From Schaalia sp. ZJ405 (GTDB lineage: Bacteria > Actinomycetota > Actinomycetes > Actinomycetales > Actinomycetaceae), in NCBI RefSeq assembly GCF_011038885.2, contig NZ_CP064952.1:992001-1056000 (forward strand): DNA of 64,000 nt, read 5' to 3'. This document shows positions 18,348 through 29,035 of this stretch, piece after piece. Each line of letters opens with the position of its first letter. The first letter of the stretch is position 1. The position numbers were made by a program, and so were the translations under genes. Below the pieces are notes generated by a model, which saw nothing but the letters and a program-made list of their open reading frames with translations, did not search any database and had not been told where the DNA came from.

Positions 18348-18905
18348 ATGATTGATGAGATCCTCCTCGAAGCTGAGGACAAGATGGATAAGGCCGTCGT
18401 TGCGGCCACAAATGAGTTTGCAAACATTCGTACAGGCCGAGCCAGTTCCGGCATGTTTGAGCAGATTCTCGTTGACTACTACGGTGCGCCAACGCCCATG
18501 CAGCAGCTGGCGTCGTTCCAAATCCCTGAGGCGCGAACCGTTCTGATCTCACCATTTGACCGCACTGCCACACAGGAGATCCTCAAGGCACTGCGTGAGT
18601 CCGATTTGGGAGTGAACCCGACCGATGATGGCAATGTCGTCCGAGTGATTCTTCCGGCATTGACTGAGGAACGTCGCAAGGAATACGTCAAGCAGGCAAA
18701 GACGAAGGCCGAGGACGCACGCGTGTCCGTGCGCTCCGTTCGCCGCAAAGCCAAGGAAGCCCTTGACCGCCTGAAGAAGGACGGCGAGGCAGGCGAGGAC
18801 GAGGTCGAGCGCGCTGAAAAGTCACTGGAATCAGTGACGAAGTCTCACACGGAAAAAATTGATTCGCTGCTCGAAGCGAAAGAAAAAGAGCTTCTCACCA
18901 TCTGA
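18348..18905 (+). CDS. frr: Ribosome recycling factor
   Basis: Splits post-termination ribosomes together with EF-G. The 185-residue protein has the expected coiled two-domain sequence: FANIRTGRASSGMFEQILVDYYGAPTPMQQLA, then VRVILPALTEERRKEYVKQAK, and a Lys/Glu-rich C-terminal helix. It lies 17 bases after pyrH with an AGGAG site, and its stop overlaps the cdsA start by one base. Confidence 0.97.
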   Translation: MIDEILLEAEDKMDKAVVAATNEFANIRTGRASSGMFEQILVDYYGAPTPMQQLASFQIPEARTVLISPFDRTATQEILKALRESDLGVNPTDDGNVVRVILPALTEERRKEYVKQAKTKAEDARVSVRSVRRKAKEALDRLKKDGEAGEDEVERAEKSLESVTKSHTEKIDSLLEAKEKELLTI

Positions 18906-19801
18906 TGTCAGCCGAATCCCTCTCAAACGTTGTGGGTCGGATTCTTCATCCCGGTCCAACACGGGAGGGAGAGCCGCTCGCAGAAACCGGTCGTGCCGGG
19001 AGAAATCTCCCGGCGGCGATCACCACTGGGGTCATCCTGGTCACGGCACTCACGCTGTCGCTTGTGTTTGCGCATGACCTGTTTTCAGTGGTGATTGCCG
19101 TGCTCTGTATGGGAGCGATCTGGGAACTTGGTGGTGCATTCGCCCGGCTTGGGATCACCATTGCAGCGGCTCCGCTGTATGTGGGAGCCGTTGGTATTCT
19201 CACGTGCGCATGGCTTCTGGGTGCGGAGGCATTGCTTTTCGCGCTGTACATCACGGTATTTGCTGTGATTACGTGGAGGATTCTTGAACAGCGGTCGGCC
19301 TCGCGTATCTACGATGTTGTCGCGTCGATCTTTGTTGCCGTCTATGTTCCCTTCGCCGCCTCGTTCTTCCTCTTGCTCCTGCGCGATACAGGGAATCCGT
19401 GGGCAGTCGGTGCCGTTGTCGCGATGGTTGTTGCCAGCGACACCGGGGGCTGGGCTGTGGGAGTTCTCATCGGTCGCCACCCCATGATTCCGCGGATCTC
19501 CCCGAAGAAATCGTGGGAAGGCTTCGCGGGGTCTGTGGTCGCCGCAATCGGCGTGGGAGTCACCTTTTTTGCTCTGTCACAGGCCCACTGGGCCTGGGGC
19601 ATTGCCGCGGGAGTAGCGGCGGCTTTTATCGGAACAATCGGTGACCTGACGGAATCACTGATTAAGAGAGAAGCCGGACTCAAAGATATGTCACGGCTGC
19701 TTCCAGGACACGGTGGCGTTCTTGACCGGGTGGATTCACTCCTGATGTCCGCACCGGTTCTTTACGTCATCATTTCGGCAGCGTTTGGAACAGGTCAATG
19801 A
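18905..19801 (+). CDS. cdsA: Phosphatidate cytidylyltransferase
   Basis: Makes CDP-diacylglycerol, the precursor of anionic phospholipids. The 298-residue integral membrane protein has about eight hydrophobic segments and the C-terminal family signature [35 protein letters not shown] with its conserved Asp, Lys and Arg residues. The first 35 residues are hydrophilic. Translationally coupled to frr upstream and overlapping rlmN by four bases (ATGA). Confidence 0.95.
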   Translation: MSAESLSNVVGRILHPGPTREGEPLAETGRAGRNLPAAITTGVILVTALTLSLVFAHDLFSVVIAVLCMGAIWELGGAFARLGITIAAAPLYVGAVGILTCAWLLGAEALLFALYITVFAVITWRILEQRSASRIYDVVASIFVAVYVPFAASFFLLLLRDTGNPWAVGAVVAMVVASDTGGWAVGVLIGRHPMIPRISPKKSWEGFAGSVVAAIGVGVTFFALSQAHWAWGIAAGVAAAFIGTIGDLTESLIKREAGLKDMSRLLPGHGGVLDRVDSLLMSAPVLYVIISAAFGTGQ

Positions 19802-21048
19802 GTAGCCCCACAATTCGTTCTCGCCGCGAGGTCCGTCCAACGGATCAGGCTCCGGAAGGAGCACGCTCACCGGATGCGAAACCGGTACTGTCGTTCACCG
19901 CGAAGCGCCGTGGTAAACCACCCGTTCATCTGGCAGACGTTGATCTCGCAGCACGTAAGACGATACTCAAGGATGCAGGATTCCCCGCTTTTAGGGCGGA
20001 TCAGTTGTCTCGCCACTATTTCGAGCATTTCACCGGTGATCCGGCATTGATGAGCGATGTTCCCTCGGCAATGCATGAGGCGATTTCTCATACATTCTTC
20101 CCTCCGCTGGTCTCTGAGGTCATCACTCGGCAGGCCGATGATGGGTTGACTCTCAAACATCTGTGGCAGCTCTTTGACGGGGCCCGCGTTGAGTCGGTGC
20201 TCATGCGGTACTCAGAACGCACGACGCTGTGCGTGTCTTCGCAGGCGGGGTGTGGCATGGCCTGTCCGTTCTGCGCCACAGGGCAGATGGGGTTGACACG
20301 GAATCTCTCGACGGCGGAAATCATCGATCAGGTGCGCGCTGCTCAGGCGGCGTGTCGTGACGGCGCCCTCGCCGGAGGCCCAACCCGACTGTCGAATGTC
20401 GTGTTCATGGGGATGGGGGAGCCACTGGCGAACTATAAAACAGTGATTCAAGCACTTCACCGTCTCATTGACCCGGCACCCGAAGGATTCGGCATGTCGG
20501 CACGCAATGTCACCGTGTCAACCGTTGGCCTCGTCCCGGCAATCCATAAACTTGCCGCTGAGGCGATGCCGGTGACGCTGGCTGTGTCCCTTCACGCTCC
20601 CGATGACGATCTGCGTGACGACCTCATCCCGATTAATTCCCGCTGGAAAGTTGGGGAGTTGTTGGACGCTGCTCGATCCTACTTTGTGGCAACGGGACGA
20701 CGCGTATCGATCGAATATGCCTTGATTCGGGATATGAATGATCAGCAGTGGCGTGCTCAGCTGCTTGCCGATGAACTCAATCGGCGTGGCCACGGCTGGG
20801 CACACGTCAATCCAATTCCCCTCAATCCCACTCCCGGATCGATTTGGACTGCCTCGACTCGGCGTGCTCAAGACACGTTCGTGCGGACTTTGCGTGACAA
20901 TGGGATCCGAACAACGATTCGCGATACGCGCGGATCCGATATTGACGGTGCGTGCGGACAGTTGGCAACCGCAGTGAAGGAAGGGCGGGTTGTCACAAAC
21001 GGTCCGACGCCATTAGGCATGCCCGACATGAAGAAGGAGACACGATGA
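19798..21048 (+). CDS. rlmN: 23S rRNA/tRNA adenine-C2 methyltransferase RlmN
   Basis: A radical-SAM enzyme that methylates C2 of A2503 in 23S rRNA and A37 in some tRNAs. The 416-residue protein contains the 4Fe-4S motif [14 protein letters not shown] (CxxxCxxC, about residue 155), the SAM-binding [10 protein letters not shown], and a conserved C-terminal Cys in DIDGACGQL needed for methyl transfer. About 50 hydrophilic N-terminal residues precede the fold. Its stop overlaps the start of the DivIVA-like gene (ATGA). Confidence 0.95.
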   Translation: MSSPTIRSRREVRPTDQAPEGARSPDAKPVLSFTAKRRGKPPVHLADVDLAARKTILKDAGFPAFRADQLSRHYFEHFTGDPALMSDVPSAMHEAISHTFFPPLVSEVITRQADDGLTLKHLWQLFDGARVESVLMRYSERTTLCVSSQAGCGMACPFCATGQMGLTRNLSTAEIIDQVRAAQAACRDGALAGGPTRLSNVVFMGMGEPLANYKTVIQALHRLIDPAPEGFGMSARNVTVSTVGLVPAIHKLAAEAMPVTLAVSLHAPDDDLRDDLIPINSRWKVGELLDAARSYFVATGRRVSIEYALIRDMNDQQWRAQLLADELNRRGHGWAHVNPIPLNPTPGSIWTASTRRAQDTFVRTLRDNGIRTTIRDTRGSDIDGACGQLATAVKEGRVVTNGPTPLGMPDMKKETR

Positions 21049-21596
21049 GCGACGCATTCCCCACTGTGAGCGTCTTCAGACGAGGATACGATCCCGAATC
21101 GGTCGAGGCTTTTTTTGAGGACGCCCGCCGCGCGTACGAAGGTGGGGTCCCCGCAGAAGAATTCAGCGCAGTTCAGGTTCGTCAGGCGACGTTCACTCTC
21201 AAGCGCCGCGGCTACCAGATCGAGGCCGTGGATGCAGCAATGAATCGCCTCGAAGCGGCGTTCGTCCAGCGTGACCGCGCCGATCACATCGCTGTCAACG
21301 GCGAATCCGCGTGGTATGACCGCATCGCCGATCGTGCAACAACGCTGTATCCACGTCTGCAACGTCCCCGAGGTGAGCGTTTCTCGCATCCAGAGTCTGG
21401 CCGGGGATACGATAAGTCAGCGGTTGATGATCTCCTTGATCGTCTTGCTGGATACTTCGATGATCGCAACGACATTTCAGTGCAGGACATTCGTCGGGCG
21501 GTTTTCCCGCCAGCTCGTGGAAAGAAGGCCTACGCGGAAGGCCCGGTCGATGCCTACCTCGGGCGTGCGATCGAGATCCTCCTCGCCGTTGACTGA
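21045..21596 (+). CDS. DivIVA-domain protein (short)
   Basis: A 183-residue soluble protein with two or three short repeats of the DivIVA-type N-terminal pattern: [42 protein letters not shown] and [19 protein letters not shown], each a hydrophobic/helical stretch after an R-G-Y motif. Unlike Wag31 it has no long coiled coil. Small DivIVA-domain proteins are frequent beside rlmN in actinobacteria; their role is not known to me. ATG 21045 follows AAGGAG and overlaps rlmN. Confidence 0.8.
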   Translation: MSDAFPTVSVFRRGYDPESVEAFFEDARRAYEGGVPAEEFSAVQVRQATFTLKRRGYQIEAVDAAMNRLEAAFVQRDRADHIAVNGESAWYDRIADRATTLYPRLQRPRGERFSHPESGRGYDKSAVDDLLDRLAGYFDDRNDISVQDIRRAVFPPARGKKAYAEGPVDAYLGRAIEILLAVD

Positions 21597-21612
21597 CGGA
21601 CCCAGGTTTCAC

Positions 21613-22830
21613 ATGTCGTCATGTAGACAGGTCGTTGTTCTTGGCTCAACAGGGTCGATTGGTACGCAAGCTCTTGATGTTGTGTCCCAGCATTCAGATC
21701 GGCTCAGGGGTGTGGCGCTCGCTGCGGGCGGTGGAAACATCGAGCTCCTTGCGCGTCAGGCCATTGATCACGAGGTCGAGGTGGTCGCAGTTGCCTCACG
21801 CAGAGGCTCTGAGCTGCGCGACGCAATCAGTGCTCTTGCTCCGGGCGGGAAGATTCCGCAGATCATTGAGGGGCACGATGCTGCAACTCAGATCGCGGGT
21901 TCGTTCCCCGACGCTGTGGTTCTCAACGGAATCACCGGGGGAGTCGGGCTGGCTCCCACTCTTGCAGCGCTGAACGCCGGGTCGGTTCTTGCCCTGGCAA
22001 ATAAGGAATCACTTGTCGTTGGCGGGCCGCTCGTACGCGAGGCTCTTCGTTTTCCTGGCCAGGTGGTGCCGGTGGACTCAGAGCATTCGGCAATTGCTCA
22101 GGCACTTGCCTCGGGAATCCACGAGAAGGGACTGACTTCCCGGGTCGTTACAGGGCGAACGGAAGTCGCTGATCTTGTCTTGACCGCATCGGGGGGACCG
22201 TTTAGGGGCCAGTCGCGTGCTCAGCTTGCCGATGTGACTCCCGCTCAAGCACTGGCTCATCCGACATGGAATATGGGTCCGGTTGTCACCATCAATTCCT
22301 CAACTTTGGTCAATAAGGGTCTGGAACTGATCGAAGCGTATCTTCTTTTCGACGTTGATCCTGACCATATTGTCACAACGGTGCATCCTCAATCGATCGT
22401 GCATTCAATGGTCACGTGGAAAGACGGAGCGACAACTCTCCAAGCGTCCCCTCCCGATATGCGTCTTCCGATCGCTTTGGGACTGACGTGGCCTGAACGG
22501 CTCGACACAATCGAAAAGCCTCTGACGTGGTCTACTTTCCACAAGTGGACCTTCGAGCCGATTGACGTTGTGACCTTCCCAGCGGTCAAGCTTGCACGCA
22601 TGGCGGTGTCGGAATCGCAGACGCATCCAGCGGTCTACAACGCGGCGAACGAAGCTCTTGTTGACGCGTTCCTCGCCGGTCGTATTCGGTGGCTCGATAT
22701 CGTCGACATCCTCGCAGATGTGCTTGAGGCCCATGACGGCACGGATCATCCCTCTCTCGAGACGATTCGTCACGTGCAGGAATGGGCGAGGACGACTGCC
22801 GAAGCACGCATCCACGCAAAGGAAAGGTAA
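21613..22830 (+). CDS. dxr: 1-deoxy-D-xylulose 5-phosphate reductoisomerase
   Basis: Second step of the non-mevalonate isoprenoid pathway, NADPH-dependent. The 405-residue protein shows GSTGSIGTQALDVV (dinucleotide binding), LANKESLVVGG, PVDSEHSA (metal ligands), TASGGPFR, HPTWNMG and NKGLELIEA. The frame is open 340 bases upstream into the DivIVA-like gene, but ATG 21613 begins the NADPH fold and is the expected start. With ispG 1.4 kb downstream it forms the dxr-rseP-ispG block conserved in actinobacteria. Confidence 0.96.
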   Translation: MSSCRQVVVLGSTGSIGTQALDVVSQHSDRLRGVALAAGGGNIELLARQAIDHEVEVVAVASRRGSELRDAISALAPGGKIPQIIEGHDAATQIAGSFPDAVVLNGITGGVGLAPTLAALNAGSVLALANKESLVVGGPLVREALRFPGQVVPVDSEHSAIAQALASGIHEKGLTSRVVTGRTEVADLVLTASGGPFRGQSRAQLADVTPAQALAHPTWNMGPVVTINSSTLVNKGLELIEAYLLFDVDPDHIVTTVHPQSIVHSMVTWKDGATTLQASPPDMRLPIALGLTWPERLDTIEKPLTWSTFHKWTFEPIDVVTFPAVKLARMAVSESQTHPAVYNAANEALVDAFLAGRIRWLDIVDILADVLEAHDGTDHPSLETIRHVQEWARTTAEARIHAKER

Positions 22831-22833
22831 CTC

Positions 22834-24069
22834 GTGTCCTGGATTTGGGGAGTGCTCGTTGTTGCGGTTGGCCTGGTAATTTCTGTGGCGCTCCACGAGT
22901 TGGGGCATATGATCCCGGCGAAGCGTTTCGGTGCTCTTGTTCCCGATTATTCCATTGGTTTCGGTCGGGTTCTCTTCTCGAAGCAGTGGGGCGAAACGCG
23001 AGTGAATGTTCGCGCGATTCCGTTGGGTGGTTTCGTTCGGATCCTCGGAATGTATGCGCCGGCAAAGCAGGGGACCCGGACAGTAAATTCTCGAGGACGC
23101 ACGACTCTTGCCGAGGAAGCGCGCCAGGCAAGCCGGGATGAATTGGGGGAACATTCAGCGCGAGCCTTCTATTTACTGCGCCCCTGGCAAAAGATTATTG
23201 TCATGGTTTCGGGGCCGTTGATGAACCTCATCATCAGCATCGCCCTGATGTTCGTTGTCATGGTGGGGATTGGTTCCCCAACGGCAACGCTTCGTCTTGA
23301 CGAGGCCGCGCCTACGGTGTCCACGGCATCGGGAACGAGGACGGGGCCGGCTTACGAAGCGGGATTACGAGCCGGTGACACGATTCGCGGCGTTGACGGA
23401 GCGCCGATAGGTACGTGGCGGGAGTTCCAGGAGAAGATTTCTTCCGGCACTTCTCAGTCAGTGGCGGTGACCTTTGAGCGTGATGGCGTCACGCAAACGG
23501 TCGATGTTGTTCCGGTGATTTCTTCGGCGGGTGGACGTGTTGTCGGGGTGCGTTCGGCGGTGGATTACGTTCCTGCCAGTGTGTCGTCTGTCGCTGAGGC
23601 CACGTGGGTGACGATGTCTCAGACCGCTGCGGTGGTGGTTCGTCTTCCTCTTGCACTCTGGGATGTGGGTGTGTCGCTGTTTACTGATGAGCCGCGTGAC
23701 GCGTCCGGAGTGATGTCGATCGTTGGTGTTGGTCGGGTTGCCGGTGAGGTAACGGCAAGTCCCGATACCACAGGAACGGGGGATTGGCGTCCGAAAGTCG
23801 CTGTTCTCCTGTCATTACTTGCCTCTGTAAATATGGCGCTTTTCGTTTTTAATCTCATTCCCTTGCCGCCTCTTGATGGTGGACACATTCTCGGTGCGGT
23901 GTACGAGGGCGGGGCGCGCCTGGTTGCGCGTCTGCGGGGACGTCCCGATCCGGGACCGGCGGATACAGCGAAACTTGTTCCGTTGACCTGGGTTATGGCC
24001 TCGCTGTTGGTTGCCATGACGATTCTTCTTGTTGTTGCAGATATTGTTGATCCGATCCGGATGTTCTAG
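22834..24069 (+). CDS. Site-2 intramembrane zinc metalloprotease (RseP/Rip1 family)
   Basis: Cuts membrane-embedded substrates such as anti-sigma factors; the mycobacterial equivalent at this locus is Rip1. The 411-residue protein has the zinc motif HELGH (VALHELGHMIPAKRFG, about residue 20) in the first membrane segment, a central PDZ domain (about residues 160-230, EAGLRAGDTIRGVDG), and the second metal motif FNLIPLPPLDGGHIL near residue 345 in a later membrane segment. It starts at GTG 22834, three bases after dxr. Confidence 0.93.
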   Translation: MSWIWGVLVVAVGLVISVALHELGHMIPAKRFGALVPDYSIGFGRVLFSKQWGETRVNVRAIPLGGFVRILGMYAPAKQGTRTVNSRGRTTLAEEARQASRDELGEHSARAFYLLRPWQKIIVMVSGPLMNLIISIALMFVVMVGIGSPTATLRLDEAAPTVSTASGTRTGPAYEAGLRAGDTIRGVDGAPIGTWREFQEKISSGTSQSVAVTFERDGVTQTVDVVPVISSAGGRVVGVRSAVDYVPASVSSVAEATWVTMSQTAAVVVRLPLALWDVGVSLFTDEPRDASGVMSIVGVGRVAGEVTASPDTTGTGDWRPKVAVLLSLLASVNMALFVFNLIPLPPLDGGHILGAVYEGGARLVARLRGRPDPGPADTAKLVPLTWVMASLLVAMTILLVVADIVDPIRMF

Positions 24070-24079
24070 ACGCATAGGA

Positions 24080-24098
24080 GACGCACCGGTTGTGCGTC
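24080..24098 (+). terminator. Short hairpin after the site-2 protease gene
   Basis: Seven-base perfect stem GACGCAC/GTGCGTC with a five-base loop, ten bases after the stop. Weak for a terminator, no T-run. Confidence 0.45.
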
Positions 24099-24104
24099 AA
24101 GCCA

Positions 24105-24200
24105 GAGCAATTCGGCGGGCGGTGACGTGAGCAATTCAGCGGGCGGTGCGTGTGAGAGTATTAAGGTCCGCGGCGATGTGAGCAATTCGGTGCGCCGAGG
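24105..24200 (+). repeat. Imperfect tandem repeat of about 25 bases upstream of ispG
   Basis: Four head-to-tail units start with GAGCAATTC or a diverged form at 24105, 24129, 24154 (GAGAGTATT) and 24180. Units 1 and 2 are nearly identical over GAGCAATTC(G/A)GCGGGCGGTG; the others have drifted. It lies wholly in the gap before ispG, and could be a set of binding sites or a neutral expansion. Confidence 0.7.
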
Positions 24201-24236
24201 CTCCCGCGTCGGTGCGACTTCATGGGGGCACTGGGC

Positions 24237-24242
24237 AATAAT
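24237..24242 (+). promoter_or_regulatory. -10 element (AATAAT) six bases before the ispG start, leaderless promoter
   Basis: AATAAT lies six bases before GTG 24249 with no ribosome site between, which fits a leaderless message. Confidence 0.45.
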
Positions 24243-24248
24243 GGTCGG

Positions 24249-25403
24249 GTGACTGAAATTTCTTTGGGTATGCCTCAGGTATTCGGATCGCCTTTTCCTC
24301 GCAAGAAGACGCGGCGTATCGACGTGGGTTCCGTTCCCGTTGGTGGGGGGGCACCGGTGTCGGTTCAGTCGATGACGACAACGAAGACTCACGATATTGG
24401 GGCTACGCTTCAACAGATCGCCGAGCTGACGGCCGCGGGATGTGACATTGTTCGTGTTGCCTGTCCAACGGACAAAGACGCGGAGGCACTGCCGATCATT
24501 GTGCGCCAGTCCCGCATCCCTGTGATCGCGGATATTCATTTCAACCCGAAGTATGTTTTTGCGGCAATCGAGGCTGGCTGCGGTGCGGTGCGCGTCAACC
24601 CCGGCAATATCCGTAAGTTCGATGACCAGGTCAAGGAGATCTGTCGGGCAGCGTCGGACGCAGGTGTTTCGCTGCGCATCGGAGTGAACGCGGGTTCCTT
24701 GGATCCCAGGCTGCTGAAGAAGTACGGGCGGGCTTCGGCGGAGGCTTTGGTGGAGTCCGCGGTGTGGGAGGCAGGTCTTTTCGAGGAAAACGATTTCCAC
24801 GATTTCAAGATTTCCGTCAAGCACCACGATGTGCTGACGATGATTGAGGCGTATCGGCTGCTGTCTGAAAAAGGTGATTGGCCGCTTCACTTGGGCGTGA
24901 CGGAGGCAGGACCGGCATTCCAAGGAACAATTAAGTCCGCGGCGGCTTTCGGTGTGCTGCTGGCCGACGGCATCGGCGACACGATCCGCGTGTCCCTGTC
25001 TGCTCCTCCCGTTGAAGAAATCAAGGTGGGAACGAAACTCCTGGAATTCCTTGGTCTGCGTCAACGCACCCTGGAGATTGTGTCATGTCCGTCGTGCGGA
25101 CGCGCTCAAGTGGATGTGTGGACTCTCGCAGATGAAGTAACGGAGGGCTTGAAAGACCTGACGGTTCCGCTTCGCGTTGCCGTCATGGGCTGCGTCGTCA
25201 ACGGTCCCGGTGAGGCACGCGAAGCTGACCTGGGAGTCGCATCTGGTAACGGAAAGGGCCAGATCTTCATCCGGGGGAAGGTTGTTGAAACGGTTCCCGA
25301 AGACCAGATCGTTGAGACTCTGATCCGGCACGCGAACGCTTTGGCCGAAGAGATGGGCTTGGAAGAGGGCAGCGGGTCCGTTGAGGTTTCCCCGGCCGTG
25401 TAA
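24249..25403 (+). CDS. ispG: 4-hydroxy-3-methylbut-2-en-1-yl diphosphate synthase (flavodoxin)
   Basis: Penultimate step of the non-mevalonate isoprenoid pathway; a 4Fe-4S enzyme. The 384-residue protein has the TIM-barrel part with [12 protein letters not shown] near residue 40, and the cluster-binding part CPSCGR ... CVVNGPGEA near the C-terminus (three Cys plus Glu). GTG 24249 gives [13 protein letters not shown], which resembles other actinobacterial starts; ATG 24222 is possible but lies upstream of the best -10 element. Confidence 0.95.
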   Translation: MTEISLGMPQVFGSPFPRKKTRRIDVGSVPVGGGAPVSVQSMTTTKTHDIGATLQQIAELTAAGCDIVRVACPTDKDAEALPIIVRQSRIPVIADIHFNPKYVFAAIEAGCGAVRVNPGNIRKFDDQVKEICRAASDAGVSLRIGVNAGSLDPRLLKKYGRASAEALVESAVWEAGLFEENDFHDFKISVKHHDVLTMIEAYRLLSEKGDWPLHLGVTEAGPAFQGTIKSAAAFGVLLADGIGDTIRVSLSAPPVEEIKVGTKLLEFLGLRQRTLEIVSCPSCGRAQVDVWTLADEVTEGLKDLTVPLRVAVMGCVVNGPGEAREADLGVASGNGKGQIFIRGKVVETVPEDQIVETLIRHANALAEEMGLEEGSGSVEVSPAV

Positions 25404-25418
25404 GAAAGGAGCGCGTCA

Positions 25419-25910
25419 ATGCGTGTTCGTTCAGTAGTTCTGTGTGGTGTGACTGCGGGTCTTGGTGCGGTCTTGGCGTCGGGTTTCCCTCTGCGTGCGG
25501 GGCTCACTCGGTCCCAGGCTGCTGTGTCTTTGCCGGGTGATCTCATTGTGCCGATGGCAACTGTTGTCGCTGATCGGGGAATCGAGGTGCGCGCCGATGT
25601 CCACACTGTGTGGAGTGTTCTTGATGCCGCTTTCGAGCTCGACGACGAGTCTGCCCTGATTGATCGCGTTGAGGATTCGCACATTCTCTTGCGTGTTGCC
25701 ACGCCGGGAAGTGGGGACGAGGACGAACGGGCTGGCACATGCGTTATCGCTCTTGAACCGATCACCTCGGACCGTACCCTCATTCACCTGCGGGAACGCC
25801 ATGTGACTCACACGCGAGCACAGCGGGCACAACTCATCGCTTCCTTCGCGTTGGAAGCTCCAAGCGCGTTGGCAATGCTTCGGGATTTGAGGAACGCAGC
25901 GCAACGATAA
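25419..25910 (+). CDS. SRPBCC/START-like protein with an N-terminal hydrophobic segment
   Basis: A 163-residue protein of no recognised name. Residues 38-60 (SLPGDLIVPMATVVADRGIEVRADVHTVWSVL) resemble the opening of SRPBCC ligand-binding domains, where a beta strand is followed by a V-W helix start, and the later strand-rich segments fit that fold. Residues 1-30 are hydrophobic enough to be a membrane anchor or a signal. AAGGAG precedes ATG 25419, 16 bases after ispG, so it is probably co-transcribed. A GACGAGGACG copy lies inside at 25716. Fold assignment is tentative. Confidence 0.6.
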   Translation: MRVRSVVLCGVTAGLGAVLASGFPLRAGLTRSQAAVSLPGDLIVPMATVVADRGIEVRADVHTVWSVLDAAFELDDESALIDRVEDSHILLRVATPGSGDEDERAGTCVIALEPITSDRTLIHLRERHVTHTRAQRAQLIASFALEAPSALAMLRDLRNAAQR

Positions 25911-26047
25911 TCGCGGATTGCTCACGGCAGCATCCTTTGTCAGCGATGAGGAATCGGCCATCCGCATGCACCCGCGGTCGCGTAGACTGTCCGTAGACTT
26001 TTTGGTTCGATGCGGTGAGGGATCGAGGCGCAAGGGAGGCACATGTT

Positions 26048-26515
26048 ATGACGCAATGGGGCGGAGTCATCATGCTTGCTGGTACCGGACTCGGGATTCT
26101 TGCTGCATGGTTGTGGCTGTGGGCGGGTCTCGACCGTCGGGCGCGTGCTCTGTCAATCGAACGTATCTCCCCGGTGTCATCGCGCGTTGCATTCCCGGCA
26201 ATTCAACGGATCATTTGGCCACTTGTGCCGCTGGTGGGGCTTGCGTGGATTGCGACGGCTCAGGTCTTTGCCCAGTCGATCCTTGGGCGTAGTTCCGATG
26301 CGGCAATGCTCGTGGTTGCTTTCCTTTTCCTCGTCATTATCGGCGTTGGACTGCTGGCTGCGTTTCGCGGGCCTCTTCCTGCGTACATGTATCCGGGGTG
26401 GCGTGCTGAGCGTTTCTACTGCGCTCATCCGGGGCGTGTCTATGAGGAGCTGTCGGAGCCGGAGGCGCGTCGTTTCTGCCGCAAACATCAAATCTCGGTT
26501 GCCTTAACCACGTGA
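26048..26515 (+). CDS. Small membrane protein of unknown function
   Basis: A 155-residue protein with three predicted membrane segments: about residues 5-25 (VIMLAGTGLGILAAWLWLWAG), 52-75 (IIWPLVPLVGLAWIATAQVF) and 82-105 (AMLVVAFLFLVIIGVGLLAAF), and a hydrophilic C-terminal tail. I recognise no family. ATG 26048 is preceded by GGGAGG at about nine bases. It stands alone between the SRPBCC-like gene and proS. Confidence 0.65.
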   Translation: MTQWGGVIMLAGTGLGILAAWLWLWAGLDRRARALSIERISPVSSRVAFPAIQRIIWPLVPLVGLAWIATAQVFAQSILGRSSDAAMLVVAFLFLVIIGVGLLAAFRGPLPAYMYPGWRAERFYCAHPGRVYEELSEPEARRFCRKHQISVALTT

Positions 26516-26598
26516 GAGTCGCGGCGGGAGAGCCGGGGGAGAGAGCCGGTGTGAGGCAGTCGAATGAGCTGAGGTCGCCGGAGACTGTGATGGTGAAC

Positions 26599-26604
26599 TA
26601 ATCT
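26599..26604 (+). promoter_or_regulatory. -10 element (TAATCT) seven bases before proS, possible leaderless promoter
   Basis: TAATCT ends seven bases before GTG 26612. A GGGAG sequence also lies between, so either leaderless or very short-leader initiation is possible. Confidence 0.4.
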
Positions 26605-26611
26605 GGGAGCC

Positions 26612-28423
26612 GTGCTAAAAACTCTCTCTTCATATTTCCTTCGGACGCTGCGAGAGGACCCAGCGGATGCTGAAGTCAACTCGCATAAGCTCCTCGTGCG
26701 GGCGGGGTATATTCGCCGCGCTGCGCCGGGAATCTACACGTGGCTGCCGCTGGGCCTTCGCCTCCTGCGCAACGTCGAGCAAGTGGTCCGCGAAGAAATG
26801 GACGCAATGGGTGCCCATGAGGTGCATTTCCCTGGGCTTTTACCGGCGGAACCGTACAAGGCAACGCAACGCTGGGACGATTACGGTCCCACACTTTTCA
26901 CATTGCAAGACCGTAAGGGGGGTGACTACCTCCTGGCTCCAACACACGAGGAAATGTTCACGCTCCTCGTCAAAGACATGTACTCCTCGTACAAGGACCT
27001 GCCCCTGAGCCTCTACCAGATTCAGACGAAGTACCGCGACGAGGCTCGCCCGCGCGCCGGCCTCATCCGTGGGCGCGAGTTCGTGATGAAGGATTCGTAT
27101 TCCTTTGATGTCACCGACGAAGGCCTCGACCAGTCCTACCTTGCCCATCGCAAGACCTATCAGCGAATCTTCGAGCGTCTCGGGCTTGAATACGTCATCG
27201 TTTCGGCAATGTCAGGAGCGATGGGAGGGTCGCGTTCAGAGGAATTCCTCTATCCCTCACCGATCGGCGAAGACACCTTCGTTCGTTCTCCCGGTGGCTA
27301 TGCGGCGAATGCGGAGGCTGTGACAACTCCTCCCCCCAGTCCTCACGATGCTTCGGGCGTTCCCGCCACTGAGGTTTTTGATACCCCCGAGTCATCGACA
27401 ATCACCGCTCTTGTTGAGCTGCTCAACGCTGAGTATCCGCGTGATGACGGACGAGAATGGACTGCTGCTGACACGTTGAAGAACGTTGTCGTTGCGTTGA
27501 CGCATCCAGATGGTCGGCGTGAGCTTCTCATCGTTGGTGTCCCCGGTGACCGCGAGGTTGATATGAAACGCCTCGAAGCATCGGTTGCCCCCGCTGAAGT
27601 TGAAATGGCCACTGACGAGGACTTCGAGAAACACCCCGAACTGGTCCCCGGCTATATCGGGCCTCTGGTCATTGGCCCGAACTCTCCGGCACGCACCATT
27701 GACGAGGATGGGGTCCCGCGCGGCTCCGTGCGTTACCTCGTTGACCCGCGCATCGTTGAGGGAACTGTGTGGGTGACCGGTGCGAACGAGGACCGTCGCC
27801 ACATGATGAACTTGGTGATGGGGCGTGACTTTGACGTTGATGGAACGATCGAGGCCGCAGAGGTGCGCGAAGGTGATCCCGCTCCTGACGGCTCTGGTCC
27901 GCTTCATCTCGAACGCGGTATCGAGATCGGACATATCTTCGCTCTGGGACGTAAATACGCTAAGGCCCTCAACCTGACGGTGCTTGATGAGAATGGCAAG
28001 TCCCAGGTTGTGACGATGGGATCGTATGGAGTCGGCGTGTCACGCGTCCTCGCTGCGCTTGCTGAATCCAGCTGTGATGATCGTGGCCTTGCCTGGCCTG
28101 CGGGTATCGCCCCCTTTGACGTTCACGTCCTCGCCACGGGCAAGGGGGAAGAGGTGTTCGACGCTGCTCGCACGATAAGTCAGCAGCTTGACGCTTCCGG
28201 CCTCGATGTTCTTTTCGATGATCGTCGTAAAGTCAGCGCCGGAGTGAAGTTCGCCGATTCTGAGCTGATCGGTATTCCCCTGAGCATCGTCGTTGGTCGC
28301 GGACTTGCTGAGGGCAAAGTCGAGGTCCGTGTTCGTCGTGGCGATCGCAAAGAAATGCCCGTCGACGAGGTCGTTGACTACGTGCGATGCCTCCACGAGG
28401 AACTCATCAGGGAAGGCAGGTAA
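26612..28423 (+). CDS. proS: Prolyl-tRNA synthetase (bacterial type)
   Basis: Class II synthetase charging tRNA-Pro. The 603-residue protein starts [20 protein letters not shown] and shows the class II motifs ([53 protein letters not shown]) and [15 protein letters not shown]. Between motifs 2 and 3 (about residues 230-400) is the editing INS domain that hydrolyses Ala-tRNA-Pro, as in the bacterial form. Start is GTG 26612. def follows after five bases. Confidence 0.97.
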   Translation: MLKTLSSYFLRTLREDPADAEVNSHKLLVRAGYIRRAAPGIYTWLPLGLRLLRNVEQVVREEMDAMGAHEVHFPGLLPAEPYKATQRWDDYGPTLFTLQDRKGGDYLLAPTHEEMFTLLVKDMYSSYKDLPLSLYQIQTKYRDEARPRAGLIRGREFVMKDSYSFDVTDEGLDQSYLAHRKTYQRIFERLGLEYVIVSAMSGAMGGSRSEEFLYPSPIGEDTFVRSPGGYAANAEAVTTPPPSPHDASGVPATEVFDTPESSTITALVELLNAEYPRDDGREWTAADTLKNVVVALTHPDGRRELLIVGVPGDREVDMKRLEASVAPAEVEMATDEDFEKHPELVPGYIGPLVIGPNSPARTIDEDGVPRGSVRYLVDPRIVEGTVWVTGANEDRRHMMNLVMGRDFDVDGTIEAAEVREGDPAPDGSGPLHLERGIEIGHIFALGRKYAKALNLTVLDENGKSQVVTMGSYGVGVSRVLAALAESSCDDRGLAWPAGIAPFDVHVLATGKGEEVFDAARTISQQLDASGLDVLFDDRRKVSAGVKFADSELIGIPLSIVVGRGLAEGKVEVRVRRGDRKEMPVDEVVDYVRCLHEELIREGR

Positions 28424-28428
28424 GCAAC

Positions 28429-28920
28429 ATGGCGATTCGTGACATTCGGATCATTGGTGATCCGGTTCTGCGTACTCCGTGCGACACGATTACTACGATT
28501 GACGACTCCGTGAAGTCCCTCGTTGAAGATCTTCTTGAGACCGTTGATATGGATGGCCGAGCAGGACTGGCGGCCAATCAAATCGGTGTTGGTCTGCGCG
28601 CGTTCTCGTACAACATTGACAAGGAGATTGGGTACGTTCTCAATCCCCGCATCGTTGAGATGAGCGAGGACGAGTACCAGGACGGCGATGAGGGATGCCT
28701 GTCGGTACCGGAGCTGTGGTACCCAACGAAACGCGCATGGTATGCGCGTGTTGAAGGCATTGACCTTGACGGCAAGCCGGTGATCCTTGAAGGTGAAGAG
28801 CTGATGGCTCGGTGCCTCCAGCATGAATGCGATCACCTCGATGGAATGATCTACATCGACAGGCTCGACCGGGCTACTCGCAAGAAGGCTCTGCGCGATA
28901 TCCGCAACTCGGATTTCTAA
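28429..28920 (+). CDS. def: Peptide deformylase
   Basis: Removes the formyl group from nascent proteins; works before methionine aminopeptidase (map, at 53.3 kb here). The 163-residue protein has all three motifs: [17 protein letters not shown] and QHECDHLDG (metal ligands Cys and two His, catalytic Glu). The frame extends upstream, but ATG 28429 begins the conserved [13 protein letters not shown] segment, shortly after the proS stop with a GGAAGGCAGG site. Confidence 0.96.
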   Translation: MAIRDIRIIGDPVLRTPCDTITTIDDSVKSLVEDLLETVDMDGRAGLAANQIGVGLRAFSYNIDKEIGYVLNPRIVEMSEDEYQDGDEGCLSVPELWYPTKRAWYARVEGIDLDGKPVILEGEELMARCLQHECDHLDGMIYIDRLDRATRKKALRDIRNSDF

Positions 28921-29035
28921 GGAGTGAAGCCTCGGCTGTTCGTGGGAGACTGCTGTATTTTGACGCACACACACGGATCATTGAGTGTCGACGTCTTCCC
29001 ATCGTGGCATTGCCGGCATGGTGATGAACGCGGCA

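Noticed and set aside
24346..24352. Seven-G run in ispG (also in trmD near 6876) as a phase-variation tract
   Set aside because: In-frame Gly codons of conserved proteins and too short to slip often.
24066..25064. 332-residue antisense frame opposite ispG
   Set aside because: Shadow of ispG plus tandem repeats; no domain resemblance.
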